Positions 1 to 8,658 of a stretch of 64,000 nt of DNA are shown here, in pieces. The position numbers were made by a program, and so were the translations under genes. Position 1 is the stretch's first letter; every line of letters starts with the position of its first letter. The DNA lies in the NCBI GenBank assembly GCA_014649555.1, contig BMTG01000014.1, positions 140,555 to 204,554 on the forward strand, in the 5' to 3' direction. The notes beneath the pieces are model-generated. The model saw only the letters and a list, made by a program, of their open reading frames with translations, was not told where the DNA came from and made no database searches. The stretch is from Streptomyces globisporus (GTDB lineage Bacteria > Actinomycetota > Actinomycetes > Streptomycetales > Streptomycetaceae).

Positions 1-298
1 CGACCGCGTTCGCCGAGTGCTGGACGCCGTTCACCAGGCCCGGAGGAAATCCGCTGATGGCCGTTCCTGGGCTGACGCCGACGTCCCCAGTGATCACCGT
101 AGGCCCGGTGTTGGTGACCGACTCCCCTGCCAGCACGGCGAAACTGTCCGCCGTTCCGAGCGGCACCGGCGTGGCGATGGCGAACGCCGGTGACGACGTC
201 ACCGCGACCATCGTGGCAGCGACCGTCGCGGCGAGCGCGGCCGTGATCCAGGAAGAAACAATGCGCCGAACTGCAAGGTCAGATTTTCTGAGCTTCAA
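1..298 (-). CDS. DUF3494 (ice-binding-like) secreted protein, N-terminal part
   Basis: Reading leftward, the frame gives a basic n-region (LKLRKSDLAVRR), a hydrophobic core and a cleavage site around SSPAFA, so the product is exported. The mature part begins with the DUF3494 signature: DSFAVLAGESVTNTGP, then GDVGVSPGTAISGFPPG. In this family that region opens the beta-solenoid found in ice-binding and adhesin-like proteins, but many soil actinobacterial members have no tested ice activity. The start is uncertain: TTG at 298-296 is the only nearby candidate and has no clear ribosome binding site. The gene runs off the left edge, so only about 99 codons are visible. Identity of the fold is fairly sure; the function is not. 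Confidence 0.72.
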   Translation of the reverse strand, partial: MKLRKSDLAVRRIVSSWITAALAATVAATMVAVTSSPAFAIATPVPLGTADSFAVLAGESVTNTGPTVITGDVGVSPGTAISGFPPGLVNGVQHSANAV

Positions 299-594
299 CA
301 GAAATGGACTTTCTGTGCGAGGCGGCGACTTCCGAGCCGTTCACGGTTTCCCGGAAGCCCTCGTGTTGTCGGCAGCACATTACGCACAGAACCACCCTGA
401 AAGTCCGGAGAAATGGCGCTAAATACGACGCTCTTTTCCGGGGCGATCAAGGAGAACGCTTTTTTCGCACTACAGAATCCTTTCTCCGGAAGCATTCTCC
501 CCGAACGCACGAACCGAATAGTAAATAATGCGTCACGCGTTCCTATTAATTACCGGAATTCCCCGACCGCCGCCCTGTCGTCCCGTGGCGGTTC
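299..594. other. Intergenic stretch, AT-richer than surroundings
   Basis: Between the DUF3494 gene and the 3' end of the PucR-type regulator. It is noticeably richer in A and T than the flanking genes (for example ATTAATTA at about 545-552). It must hold the promoter of the DUF3494 gene. I see no convincing gene, RNA or repeat in it. Confidence 0.5.
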
Positions 595-2109
595 CTACGC
601 CGCCGCCAGGTCCCGGGACCTCAGCGCCAGCCACAGGTCGTAACGGGCGCTCGGAGGCCGCAGCAGCGAGCGCTGGAGCACCGTTTCGAGGCGGGTGAGG
701 CGCTTGCGGGCGCCGGGTACGGAGATGCCCAGCTCGGCGGCGGCCGGGCCGATGCGGCCCTCGCACCGCACCCAGGTGCGCAGGGTCTCCTCGGCGCCGA
801 GGACGGGGGCAAGTTGCTGGTCCGCCCAGTCGCGTACGGCGGGGCGGACCAGGATCGCGTCGAGACCGCCCGCCGCCTCCGACGTACCGGACGCCGACGA
901 TCCGGAATGCGCGGGCTCGGGGGTGCACGCCGGGGCGGGCGTGGAGCGGACGCGCAGGGCCAGATCGAGGGCGGCCTGGTCGGCCAGCCGGTGCAGGTCG
1001 AGGCCGAGCAGCTCGCCGATGAGCCGCAGCCGGGCGGCGAGGGTGTTGCGGTGGACCTTGAGATGCTCCGTCGCGTGGGACGAGAACGCCAGCCAGGAAG
1101 CGGCCGTGGCCAGGAGCTCCTGGCTCCCGGGGTCCTGCGCGCGGCGCGGAACATGGGTCAGGAGGGGGTTCAGCAGCTCGTCCGCCCACCGGTGGCCGGC
1201 CGGCCCGACGACGAGCGCGGAATCCGGCGAGACCCCGAACCGGGCGTGCCGGGTGGGCAGTTCACGGGCGGCGGCGAGGGCGTGGAAGGCCTGGCGGTAG
1301 CCGGTCGCGGTGTCGGCCAGCGGCACGGGCTCGCTGACGCCCACCACGCAGTCGCCCACCCGGGCGGCGACGGTCTCGTCGGGCGGGACGGCTCCCGGCT
1401 CCGGCGTCTCCGCCTCCGCGGGCATGACCAGGATGAGGTGGCGGGCGTAGACGGGGCACCGCACGATCCAGGAACGACCGCCGTCCGCGTCCGCGCAGAC
1501 CCGGGCCACCTCGTCGCGCCCGCCGCCGGAACACTCCACGACACACACCCGCACCGGATCGGGAAGCCGGGGGCGCAGCGCACCCGCTACCTGCTGGGCG
1601 ATGGAGAGCTGACCCGTCATCAGCAGGTGCAGCACCGCCTCACGGCCCCGAGACTCGGCGAGGTCCACCCGGCGGCGCTTGCGCTCCAGCGTCTCGGCCT
1701 GGAGGCACAGGGACAGCGGCAGGACCACGTCCGCGAGCAGCGTGGCGAGCCCGGCGGCCACCGGCCGGGGCGTGACGACGGCGAGCACGGGAGCGCCGAG
1801 GTCGCCGACGCCCGGAGAGGAGCCGCCCAGAGGGAAGAGCAGGGCGGTGTACGCACCCGTGTCCACGGAATACGCCTGGACACCCCGCTCGGTGAGGGCG
1901 CTCGCGCCCTCGGCGACCAGGCCCGCGACATCGGGCACCATCGCCCCCGCCGTACGGGCCGCGGCGTGCAGCACCGTGCCGTCCGGCCCGACGAGCCCGG
2001 CCCAGCCCTCGGCCCGCCCGGCCAGCCAGCGCAGCAGCTCGGCCGTTCCGCCGGTGCGGGTCAGCCGGTGCATCCGCAGAAGATCGTCCGCACGCTCCCC
2101 TGATCGCAT
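595..2109 (-). CDS. PucR-family helix-turn-helix transcriptional regulator
   Basis: A 504-residue regulator. The C-terminal half holds two PucR-type helix-turn-helix blocks: one around HLKVHRNTLAARLRLIGELL, as in PucR/CdaR C-termini, and another near the end (LGISVPGARKRLTRLETVLQ). The N-terminal part looks like a GAF/PucR sensory region (AGLVGPDGTVLHAA). ATG at 2109 was chosen because GGGGGACTG lies just upstream; the open frame extends further but without a better start. Regulators of this kind usually act locally on purine, amino-acid or secondary metabolism genes. No catabolic operon adjoins it, so the target is unknown. It is divergent from the clamp paralogue. Confidence 0.8.
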   Translation of the reverse strand: MRSGERADDLLRMHRLTRTGGTAELLRWLAGRAEGWAGLVGPDGTVLHAAARTAGAMVPDVAGLVAEGASALTERGVQAYSVDTGAYTALLFPLGGSSPGVGDLGAPVLAVVTPRPVAAGLATLLADVVLPLSLCLQAETLERKRRRVDLAESRGREAVLHLLMTGQLSIAQQVAGALRPRLPDPVRVCVVECSGGGRDEVARVCADADGGRSWIVRCPVYARHLILVMPAEAETPEPGAVPPDETVAARVGDCVVGVSEPVPLADTATGYRQAFHALAAARELPTRHARFGVSPDSALVVGPAGHRWADELLNPLLTHVPRRAQDPGSQELLATAASWLAFSSHATEHLKVHRNTLAARLRLIGELLGLDLHRLADQAALDLALRVRSTPAPACTPEPAHSGSSASGTSEAAGGLDAILVRPAVRDWADQQLAPVLGAEETLRTWVRCEGRIGPAAAELGISVPGARKRLTRLETVLQRSLLRPPSARYDLWLALRSRDLAAA

Positions 2110-2457
2110 CAGTCCCCCGTTCCGCCCAGGACACAGCCGTGTCGCCGGTGACCGGGCCATTCTGACTGTGCGGACCGATACCCCGGCGGCCGCCCCATTG
2201 GGCGTATTGAATCTCCCGGTGCCCCTACCCTCCGATCTATCGTCCGAACGTGTTCCGGCACGTCGGGGGACGACGGGGGAGGCCGGAACACGGGACCGCG
2301 GCAACGCGGCGGCAGCGGCTCACGGGGGTGGTCGCTGTCGCCGGTTGCCGCGCTTCCGCGCGTCAGTGCTGCGCTGTGGGCGCGCCTGATTGTCAGTGGT
2401 GCCTCGTACCGTCGGACGCAGGAGTCGGCTGACGACTTCGACCCGAGGAAGGCACCC
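2110..2457. promoter_or_regulatory. Divergent intergenic region (348 bp)
   Basis: Holds the promoters of the leftward PucR-type regulator and the rightward clamp paralogue. The only element that can be placed with confidence is the ribosome binding site GAGGAAGG shortly before the ATG at 2458. I see no riboswitch, repeat or small gene that I could defend. Confidence 0.45.
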
Positions 2458-3579
2458 ATGGAATTCCGCATCGAGCGCAGTGCCCTGACCGAGGCCGTGT
2501 CCTGGGCGGCCCGCGTCCTGCCCGTGCGCTCCCCCGTCCCCGTGCTGGGCGGACTGCTGCTGGACACGGAAGCCGGGTCCGGGGGCGGGCTGTTGCGCAT
2601 CTCCGGGCTGGACTACGAGGCGTCCGCGCGCATCGACGTGGAGGCCGAGGTCCCGCGGCCCGGAAAGGTGCTCGTCATGGGGCGGCGGCTGCTGGACATC
2701 TGCAAGGTGCTGCCCGACGGCCCCGTGGAGTGCGCGGTGGAGGGGTCACGGTTCACCGTGTCGGGCGACGGGGCCCGGTTCGGCCTCTCCGTGCTGCCGT
2801 TGGACGACTACCCGGCCCTTCCCCCGCTCCCGCAGGTGCGGGGCGCGGTGGACGCGGAGCTGTTCGCGGCGGCGGTGGCCGATGTGGCGGTGGCGGCGGG
2901 GCGCGACGACACGCTGCCCGCGCTCACCGGGATCCGGCTGGGGCTCGACGGCGACACGATGACGCTCGCCGCGACCGACCGCTACCGCTTCGCCGTGCGG
3001 ACCGTCCCGTGGAAGGCGGCCGCGCCCGGCGAGAGCGCCGACGTCCTCGTCTCCGCCCGCCGGCTCACCGAGATCGCCCGCTCGCTGGGCCGCTCCGGTC
3101 TGGTGAGCCTCGCCCTGGACGCCGGTTCGGCGGGCTTCGAGCACGCGGGCATGCGAACCACCGTCCGGCTCCTGGAGGGCCGACTGCCGCGCCACGAGAA
3201 GCTGTTCGCGCTGGAGGACCCGGCCCTGGCGGTGGTGGACCGGGCCCGGCTGGCGGAGGCGGTCAAGCGGGTCTCCGTCGTCGCCGACGGGGACAGCCCG
3301 GTGCAGATGACGTTCTCCCGCGCCGACGCCTCCGTGACGCTCCGGGCGGGCTACGAGGACGACGTGGCCTCCCAGCGGCTTCCGGCCACGCTGGAGGGGG
3401 CCGAGGAGCTGACGGTGGCCTTCAACCCCGCGTATCTGGCGGACGCCCTGGCCTCCTTCACGGGACCGGCCCTGCGGCTCCAGCTGCTGGGGGCGGGCCA
3501 GCGCGCGCTGATCACGGACGGGGCGGGCACGGGCACGCACCGGCATCTGCTGATGTCGGTGCGGCCGCAGTTGGTGTGA
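2458..3579 (+). CDS. DNA polymerase III beta-clamp paralogue (DnaN-like)
   Basis: A 373-residue protein with the three-domain sliding clamp pattern: N-terminal FRIERSALTEAVSWAARVLP, middle LPALTGIRLGLDGDTMTLAATDRYR and a C-terminal domain ending HRHLLMSVRP in place of the usual YLLMPVRL. The length is right for a complete clamp. Essential dnaN normally sits beside dnaA, dnaK-independent of this context, and none of those genes is near, so this is a second, accessory clamp as found in several streptomycetes. It could load on DNA with specialised polymerases or be used in repair; that is inference. A strong ribosome binding site precedes the ATG, and a long hairpin follows the stop. Confidence 0.85.
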   Translation: MEFRIERSALTEAVSWAARVLPVRSPVPVLGGLLLDTEAGSGGGLLRISGLDYEASARIDVEAEVPRPGKVLVMGRRLLDICKVLPDGPVECAVEGSRFTVSGDGARFGLSVLPLDDYPALPPLPQVRGAVDAELFAAAVADVAVAAGRDDTLPALTGIRLGLDGDTMTLAATDRYRFAVRTVPWKAAAPGESADVLVSARRLTEIARSLGRSGLVSLALDAGSAGFEHAGMRTTVRLLEGRLPRHEKLFALEDPALAVVDRARLAEAVKRVSVVADGDSPVQMTFSRADASVTLRAGYEDDVASQRLPATLEGAEELTVAFNPAYLADALASFTGPALRLQLLGAGQRALITDGAGTGTHRHLLMSVRPQLV

Positions 3580-3599
3580 CGGGGGCCGGATGCCGAAAC

Positions 3600-3636
3600 G
3601 GGGGGTGCGCTCCGGCTCGCGCCGGACGCACCCCCC
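3600..3636. terminator. Bidirectional hairpin terminator
   Basis: The left arm GGGGGGTGCG plus TCCGGC pairs with GCCGGA plus CGCACCCCCC around a TCGC loop, with one unpaired base. It lies between the convergent clamp paralogue and first chitinase gene and can serve both. Confidence 0.75.
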
Positions 3637-3676
3637 GCTCGGGTGGGGTTCTCAGGCCCTCACGAGGACCTTCGGG

Positions 3677-4567
3677 TCAGCAGCTCAGGTTCGAGCCGGT
3701 GGTGGTGCCGAGAACCTGGGTGAACTGCGTGAACTTGTCGATCCGGCTCTGGACCTGGGCCGGGTTGCCGCCGTTGCACTCGATCGCGCCGTTGATCGAG
3801 CGGATGGTCTCGCCGAAGCCGGCGTTGTTCACGATGGCGTTGTGGCCGGTCATGGTGCCGGGGCCGGACTGGGTGTTCCAGTACCAGAGGCCGGTCTTCC
3901 AGGCGATGGCGGCGTTCTGCTCGACCAGGTAGGGGTTGTTCAGCAGGTCGATGCCGAGCGCGTCACCGGCGGCCTTGTAGTTGAAGTTCCAGCTCAACTG
4001 GATCGGGCCCTTGCCGTAGTACGCGGACTGGCCGGCCGGGCAGCCGTAGGGCTGGCTCGCGTCGCAGTAGTGCGGGTAGTTCGCCTCGTTGACTTCCTTG
4101 ATGTACACCAGCCCGCCGGTCTCGTGGCTGACGTTGGCGAGGAAGGCGGCCGCCTCGCGCTTCTTGATCTCGTCGCTGCCGGTGTTGGCGAAGGCCGGGT
4201 AGGCGCTGAGGGCGTCGGTCAGGCCCTGGTAGGTGTAGAAGGGGTTCCGGTTCGGGAACATCTGGTTGAACTGGGCCTCGCTGACGACGAATCCGTTGCT
4301 CTGGCCCGGGTCCTCACCGCCCCCGCCGGTGCCGCAGGCGCCCTTGTCGGCCCACACGTCCGACGAACCCGGACGCTCGTTCTGGGTCCACCACTTGGCC
4401 GTGTAGTTACGGCCGTTGTACGAGACCGAGCCACCGTTCGTGTAGACGGCGGAGGAGCTCCAGGCCGTGGCGCAGGTGGCGGCCTGAGCGGTGGCGGCGG
4501 GAAGGACGACGAGCGCCGCGACGACCGCGCCGAGCGCGACCAGCAGGCTCATGACACGTCGGATCAC
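3677..4567 (-). CDS. Family 19 chitinase with N-terminal chitin-binding domain
   Basis: Secreted endochitinase of 296 residues. A signal peptide (MIRRVMSLLVALGAVVAAL, ending near AQA) is followed by a CBM5/12-type chitin-binding module of about 45 residues with the AKWWTQNE motif, a short Gly-rich linker, then a GH19 catalytic domain. SHETGG carries the family's general acid Glu, and NEANYPHYC and LSWNFNYKAAG are conserved GH19 segments. GH19 enzymes cleave chitin with inversion and are common in Streptomyces as ChiF/ChiG-type proteins. GTG at 4567 is the start, with AGGAG nine bases before it. The chitin-inducible promoter element lies directly upstream, and a tandem paralogue follows at 4904-5788. 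Confidence 0.93.
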   Translation of the reverse strand: MIRRVMSLLVALGAVVAALVVLPAATAQAATCATAWSSSAVYTNGGSVSYNGRNYTAKWWTQNERPGSSDVWADKGACGTGGGGEDPGQSNGFVVSEAQFNQMFPNRNPFYTYQGLTDALSAYPAFANTGSDEIKKREAAAFLANVSHETGGLVYIKEVNEANYPHYCDASQPYGCPAGQSAYYGKGPIQLSWNFNYKAAGDALGIDLLNNPYLVEQNAAIAWKTGLWYWNTQSGPGTMTGHNAIVNNAGFGETIRSINGAIECNGGNPAQVQSRIDKFTQFTQVLGTTTGSNLSC

Positions 4568-4642
4568 GTGATCACACTCCTAGGACGCGGCGCGACGTCC
4601 GGCCGTGCGCCGCTGTGGGGGTGCCCGACACTCAAGCGAGGA

Positions 4643-4670
4643 TGGTCTGGACCTGTCAAGGTCTAGACCA
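4643..4670 (-). promoter_or_regulatory. Chitin-responsive promoter: paired 12-bp repeats around TTGACA
   Basis: On the minus strand TGGTCTAGACCT (4670-4659) overlaps a -35-like TTGACA (4659-4654), which runs into AGGTCCAGACCA (4654-4643). A plausible -10 region lies about 17 bases further on. Streptomyces chitinase promoters are known to carry a pair of such 12-bp repeats over the -35 box, needed for chitin induction and glucose repression. The TGGTCTAGACC core also resembles the DasR-responsive element. Both arms are present here. Confidence 0.82.
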
Positions 4671-4903
4671 TCCTCGAAATGAGCGGAGGTCGCGCCGGTG
4701 ACGGACCCCGGCCACCTGCGGCAAGGGCGTCAAGTGCGCTCTCAACAGCCGCTATTCCGGAAGGAGTCCATCCGGATCGCCCGCGGACGGGAGCGGAGGC
4801 GAAAGTAAAATCTTCCGCCCCGCCCACCATGCGGACAGCACTCGCTCCCCCTCCGGACAGCCTCGGGGCGCAGGATCCCCTCCGGGCAGTCCCGGGCGCG
4901 GGC
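4671..4903. other. Intergenic stretch between the two chitinase genes
   Basis: About 230 bases between the promoter of the first chitinase gene and the 3' end of the second. It contains short GC-rich inverted segments but no convincing terminator and no credible gene. Confidence 0.4.
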
Positions 4904-5788
4904 TCAGCAGGTGAGCCCGGACCCCGGGGCCACCCCGACGATGCCGGTGATGCGTTCGTACCGCTCCACCCGCGCGGCCACCGACGCCGGGTTGCCGCCG
5001 TCGCACTCCAGGGCCCCGTTGAGCGAACGGATCGTCTCGCCGAAGCCCGCGCCGCCGACCATCGCATCGTGCGAGGTCATGGTGCCGGGGCCGTTCTGGG
5101 TGTTCCAGTACCAGAGGGCGGTGGCCCAGGCGACGGACGGATCCCGCTCGACCAGCCAGGGATCGTTCAGCAGATCGACCCCGAGGGCGTCCCCGGCGGC
5201 CTTGTAGTTGAAGTTCCAGCTGAACATGATCGGGCCGCGCCCGTAGTAGGCCTCACGCCCCGCCGGGCAGCCGAAGGGCTGGGTGTCGTCGCACTTGCGC
5301 CAGTAGTTGGCCTCGTTGATCTCCTTGACGTACTTCAGCCCCACCGACTCGAAGTCCGCGTGCGTCAGGAACGCCGCCGCTTCCCGGGCCCGCGTCTGCG
5401 GCGTGCCCACGTTGGCGAAGCGCGGGTAGGCGTGGAGCGCGTCGATCAGGCCCTGGTACGTGTAGAAGGGGTCGCGGTCCGGGAAGATCGCGTCGAACTC
5501 CTCCTCGCCGATGACGAAGTCGGAGACCCCTCCCGTACAGGCACCCCGGTCGGCCCAGGCGGACCCGGCGCCCGGATTCTCCCCGCGCGTCCACCACTTG
5601 GCGCTCCAGTTGCGGCCGTGGTGGGAGACGGTGTCCCCGGCGCGGTAGTCGGCCGTGGGGCTGTGGAGCGGCGCGCAGGGCTGGGTGGCGGGCGTGGCGG
5701 CCGAGGCGGCGGGGGCCACCGTGACGAGGACGGCGGCCAGAGCGGCCGGCACGGTCAGGAGCTTCGTGAAGCGGTCGATGCGAGACAG
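4904..5788 (-). CDS. Second family 19 chitinase, divergent paralogue, probable CTG start
   Basis: Same layout as its neighbour: signal peptide ending APAASA, CBM5/12 module with AKWWTRGE, GH19 domain (YGRGPIMFSWNFNYKAAG). Two features are unusual. First, the reading frame has no ATG; GTG at 5752 would give a signal peptide without a basic n-region, whereas CTG at 5788 gives LSRIDRFTKLLT before it and has AAGGAG nine bases upstream, so I extend to CTG. A GTG seven codons further up is out of frame. Second, the HETGG catalytic motif reads FESVG: the Glu is kept but the His and Thr are changed. It may be active with altered specificity, or decaying. Chitinase identity is certain; activity is not. 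Confidence 0.82.
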   Translation of the reverse strand: MSRIDRFTKLLTVPAALAAVLVTVAPAASAATPATQPCAPLHSPTADYRAGDTVSHHGRNWSAKWWTRGENPGAGSAWADRGACTGGVSDFVIGEEEFDAIFPDRDPFYTYQGLIDALHAYPRFANVGTPQTRAREAAAFLTHADFESVGLKYVKEINEANYWRKCDDTQPFGCPAGREAYYGRGPIMFSWNFNYKAAGDALGVDLLNDPWLVERDPSVAWATALWYWNTQNGPGTMTSHDAMVGGAGFGETIRSLNGALECDGGNPASVAARVERYERITGIVGVAPGSGLTC

Positions 5789-5873
5789 AGCGGCTCACTC
5801 CTTCGGCGGGGCACACCGAGCGCCGGAGCGCCCCGGTGGGCCGACATGGGGGGGAGCCACAGCCAAACCGCAT

Positions 5874-5890
5874 TGGTCTGGACCTGTCAA
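5874..5890 (-). promoter_or_regulatory. Partial chitin-type promoter element of second chitinase
   Basis: On the minus strand TTGACA (5890-5885) runs into AGGTCCAGACCA (5885-5874), as in the neighbouring gene's promoter. The upstream partner repeat is missing; GGCGGCGACC stands in its place. Only one of the two repeats is therefore retained. Confidence 0.65.
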
Positions 5891-5913
5891 GGCGGCGACC
5901 GGCCAGGAAAACC

Positions 5914-5961
5914 CGTGGGGCCCGGGATGCGGATCATTCCGATCCGGTCCCGGGCCCCACG
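5914..5961. terminator. Long hairpin terminator downstream of purA
   Basis: CGTGGGGCCCGGGA (5914-5927) pairs perfectly with TCCCGGGCCCCACG (5948-5961), and an inner CGGATC/GATCCG stem tightens the loop. It lies 14 bases beyond the purA stop codon. Confidence 0.85.
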
Positions 5962-5974
5962 GCCGCAGCACCGC

Positions 5975-7258
5975 CTACAGGAACGAGTTGATCTCGATCG
6001 TCTCGGTCCGGCCGGGGCCGACGCCGATCGCGGAGATCGGGGCGCCCGACATCTCCTCCAGGGCCTTCACGTAACCCTGCGCGTTCTTCGGCAGGTCGGA
6101 GAAGGTCTTGGCCTTGGTGATGTCCTCGGACCAGCCCGGGAGGGTCTCGTAGATCGGCTTCGCGTGGTGGAAGTCGGTCTGGTTGTACGGGAGCTCCTCG
6201 ACGCGCTTGCCGTCGATCTCGTACGCCACACAGACCGGGATCCGCTCCCAGCCGGTGAGGACGTCCAGCTTGGTGAGGAAGAAGTCGGTCAGGCCGTTCA
6301 CCCGGGTCGCGTACCGCGCGATCGGGGCGTCGAACCAGCCGCAGCGGCGGTCACGGCCGGTGGTGACACCGCGCTCGCCGCCGATGCGCCGCAGCGCCTC
6401 GCCGTCCTCGTCGAACAGCTCGGTCGGGAACGGACCGGCGCCGACACGCGTCGTATAGGCCTTGAGGATGCCGATGACGCGGCTGATCTTCGTCGGGCCG
6501 ACACCGGCGCCGGTGCAGGCGCCGCCCGCCGTCGGGTTCGACGAGGTGACGAAGGGGTACGTGCCGTGGTCGACGTCGAGCAGGGTGCCCTGGCCGCCCT
6601 CGAAGAGCACGACCTTGCCGTCGTCGATGGCATCGTTCAGGATCAGGGTCGTGTCGGCGACGAACGGCTTGATCTGCTCCGCGTACTGGAGCATGTCCTC
6701 GACGACCTTGCCGGCCTCGATGGCCCGGCGGTTGAAGACCTTGGCCAGGAGCTGGTTCTTCTGCTCCAGGGCCGCCTCCACCTTCTGCTCCAGGATCGAC
6801 TCGTCGTAGAGGTCCTGGACGCGGATCCCCACCCGGTTGATCTTGTCGGCGTACGTCGGGCCGATGCCCCGGCCCGTCGTGCCGATCTTGCGCTTCCCGA
6901 GGAAGCGCTCGGTCACCTTGTCGAGCGTGACGTTGTACGGAGTGATCAAATGAGCGTTGCCGCTGATCAGAAGCTTGGACGTGTCGACGCCTCGCTCGTT
7001 CAGACCGCTCAGCTCGGAGAGCAGGACCGCCGGGTCGACCACGACACCGTTCCCGATGACCGGGGTACAACCCGGCGACAGGATTCCGGAGGGGAGGAGA
7101 TGAAGTGCGTACTTCTGGTCGCCTACGACGACCGTGTGACCGGCGTTGTTACCGCCCTGGTATCGCACGACATAGTCCACGGATCCACCGAGGAGATCGG
7201 TGGCCTTCCCCTTGCCCTCGTCACCCCACTGAGCACCGAGCAGCACAAGTGCGGGCAC
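5975..7258 (-). CDS. purA: Adenylosuccinate synthetase
   Basis: Catalyses the GTP-dependent ligation of aspartate to IMP, the first committed step from IMP to AMP, in the cytoplasm. The 427-residue length is standard. Visible motifs are the N-terminal P-loop-like [32 protein letters not shown], the [16 protein letters not shown] segment, and [11 protein letters not shown] in the GTP-binding C-terminal part. The GTG start at 7258 has GGAAGGGG upstream. It is transcribed alone, divergent from the lipid-kinase-like gene, and ends in a strong hairpin. Confidence 0.98.
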   Translation of the reverse strand: MPALVLLGAQWGDEGKGKATDLLGGSVDYVVRYQGGNNAGHTVVVGDQKYALHLLPSGILSPGCTPVIGNGVVVDPAVLLSELSGLNERGVDTSKLLISGNAHLITPYNVTLDKVTERFLGKRKIGTTGRGIGPTYADKINRVGIRVQDLYDESILEQKVEAALEQKNQLLAKVFNRRAIEAGKVVEDMLQYAEQIKPFVADTTLILNDAIDDGKVVLFEGGQGTLLDVDHGTYPFVTSSNPTAGGACTGAGVGPTKISRVIGILKAYTTRVGAGPFPTELFDEDGEALRRIGGERGVTTGRDRRCGWFDAPIARYATRVNGLTDFFLTKLDVLTGWERIPVCVAYEIDGKRVEELPYNQTDFHHAKPIYETLPGWSEDITKAKTFSDLPKNAQGYVKALEEMSGAPISAIGVGPGRTETIEINSFL

Positions 7259-7444
7259 AGGCGTACACCCCTTCCGGGCGGGGCATGTCCAAGGTCAGGG
7301 GGCGTACGTCAAGGTCGTACCTGCCGTACGACGATGTACGGCAAAGCCTGAGCCGTCGAACCGGGTGCCCCGGAATAGACGAAGCCCCTGGCGCAATAGC
7401 GCAAGGGGCTCTTGCACCAAGATGCTACCCGAGGAAGGACCGAG

Positions 7445-8329
7445 GTGTCGGCTGCAGAGCCCCCCGGCGACGGCGACGACCAGCTCCTGGTGGTCATCGA
7501 CCCGGTCGCCCGCCGGAGTGACGGCGAGTCCGTCCGTATCGCCAAGGACGTGCTGAGCGCCGGTGCGCACGCCAAGATCTGCCTTCCGGACACCCCCGAG
7601 GAGTTCGCCCGGGCCCTGTCCCGGCGGGGTGCGCGCAGGCCCGTCGTCGTCGGTGACGACCATGCGCTGCTGCGCGCCGTCGCCCAGCTGCACCGCGAAC
7701 GGGAGCTGGCCGCCGGCGTCCTCTCCCTGATCCCCGTCGGCGCCGCGCACGCGCTGGAGGTCGCCCACGCCCTCGGCGTCCCCCGGGGCGCGGTGGCGGC
7801 CGCCCGGACCGCGCTGGACGGTGCGGTGCGCCGCCTGGACCTGCTGGTCGACGACAGCGACGGCGTGGTCCTGGGCCGCCTGCGCATCCCGGCCCCGCCG
7901 CCCCCGCCGCCCGGCTCCGGAACCCCGCACACGAACATCACGGCCATGTGGGACACCTGCCGCTCGCTGGTCACCTCCCTGGTCCGCCCGGCCCCCGTCG
8001 CCGCCACGACGAACCCGGGCACGCACCGCCTGCGCATCGAGGCGGACGGGGTGCTGCTGAGCGACCTGGACACGCCGGTCCGGGACCTCTCGGTCACCTC
8101 CCAGGGCGACGGGGGCCTCGCCGACGTCGTCGTCCGCACCGGTTCCGGCGAGGACGTCACGGCGGAGGCCAAGGCCGTCACAGTCTCCGGCGCGGACTTC
8201 CGCTACCGGGCCGACATACAGACCGGGGGGCCCGTGCGGACCCGGACCTGGACGGTCCGGGCGGGCGCCTGGGGGCTGATGCTGCCGGGCCCGGCGAGCG
8301 CGGACGCGGCGGCGGGCGCACGCTGGTAG
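7445..8329 (+). CDS. Degenerate diacylglycerol-kinase-family protein
   Basis: A 294-residue protein whose order of segments matches the DAGK catalytic fold followed by the C-terminal beta-sandwich: LLVVIDPVARRSDGE at the NPxSG position, VVVGDDHALLRAV at the GGDGT position, LIPVGAAHALEVAHALGVP at the PLGTGNDFARALGIP position, then VRRLDLLVDD. The nucleotide-binding glycines are lost: GGDGT has become VGDDH and GTGND has become VGAAH. Kinase activity is therefore doubtful, and a binding or regulatory role is possible. GTG at 7445 is preceded by GAGGAAGG. An eight-proline run sits near residue 150. A true gene, since codon use and start signal are good. Confidence 0.72.
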   Translation: MSAAEPPGDGDDQLLVVIDPVARRSDGESVRIAKDVLSAGAHAKICLPDTPEEFARALSRRGARRPVVVGDDHALLRAVAQLHRERELAAGVLSLIPVGAAHALEVAHALGVPRGAVAAARTALDGAVRRLDLLVDDSDGVVLGRLRIPAPPPPPPGSGTPHTNITAMWDTCRSLVTSLVRPAPVAATTNPGTHRLRIEADGVLLSDLDTPVRDLSVTSQGDGGLADVVVRTGSGEDVTAEAKAVTVSGADFRYRADIQTGGPVRTRTWTVRAGAWGLMLPGPASADAAAGARW

Positions 8330-8383
8330 GAGACGGCCCGGAGCCGTCCCTTTGCCCGCCCCCCGGTCCCGGAGGTGACCGTC

Positions 8384-8656
8384 ATGACCAGGATCGCTGT
8401 CGGATGGCACATCGAGCTCGAATTCGAGGAGGACACGCATCGCACGCGCGCGGCGGCGCTCGTCCGCCTCTCCGACGGAACAGAGGTACGCGCCCACGGC
8501 TACGCCAGCCGCCATCCCTCGGACGCCGACCAGCAGCGGGTCGGCGAGGAGATCGCGGGGGCGAGGGCGCTCAACGAACTGGCAATGAAACTGCTGACCA
8601 AGGCGCACGACGAGATCGACGAGGCGTCGGGGCGGCACTCGTACCCGCTGACCTGA
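8384..8656 (+). CDS. DUF1876 domain protein
   Basis: A 90-residue cytoplasmic protein matching the actinobacterial DUF1876 family (alpha/beta, dsRBD-like fold). Recognisable segments are GWHIELEFEEDTHRTRAAA, DGTEVRAHGYASRHPSD and ELAMKLLTKAHDEI. The ATG at 8384 has GGAGG eight bases upstream. It lies 54 bases after the lipid-kinase-like gene and may be cotranscribed with it. Biochemical function is unknown for the family. Confidence 0.85.
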   Translation: MTRIAVGWHIELEFEEDTHRTRAAALVRLSDGTEVRAHGYASRHPSDADQQRVGEEIAGARALNELAMKLLTKAHDEIDEASGRHSYPLT

Positions 8657-8658
8657 CA

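Noticed and set aside
4562-4573. GATCACGTGATC palindrome over the first chitinase start codon
   Set aside because: Only 12 bp, partly explained by the GTGATC repeat around the start; not similar enough to parS and not repeated elsewhere.
4679-7351. 890-codon plus-strand open frame across the second chitinase and purA
   Set aside because: Antisense to two conserved genes, with low-complexity Arg/Gly content and no start signal.
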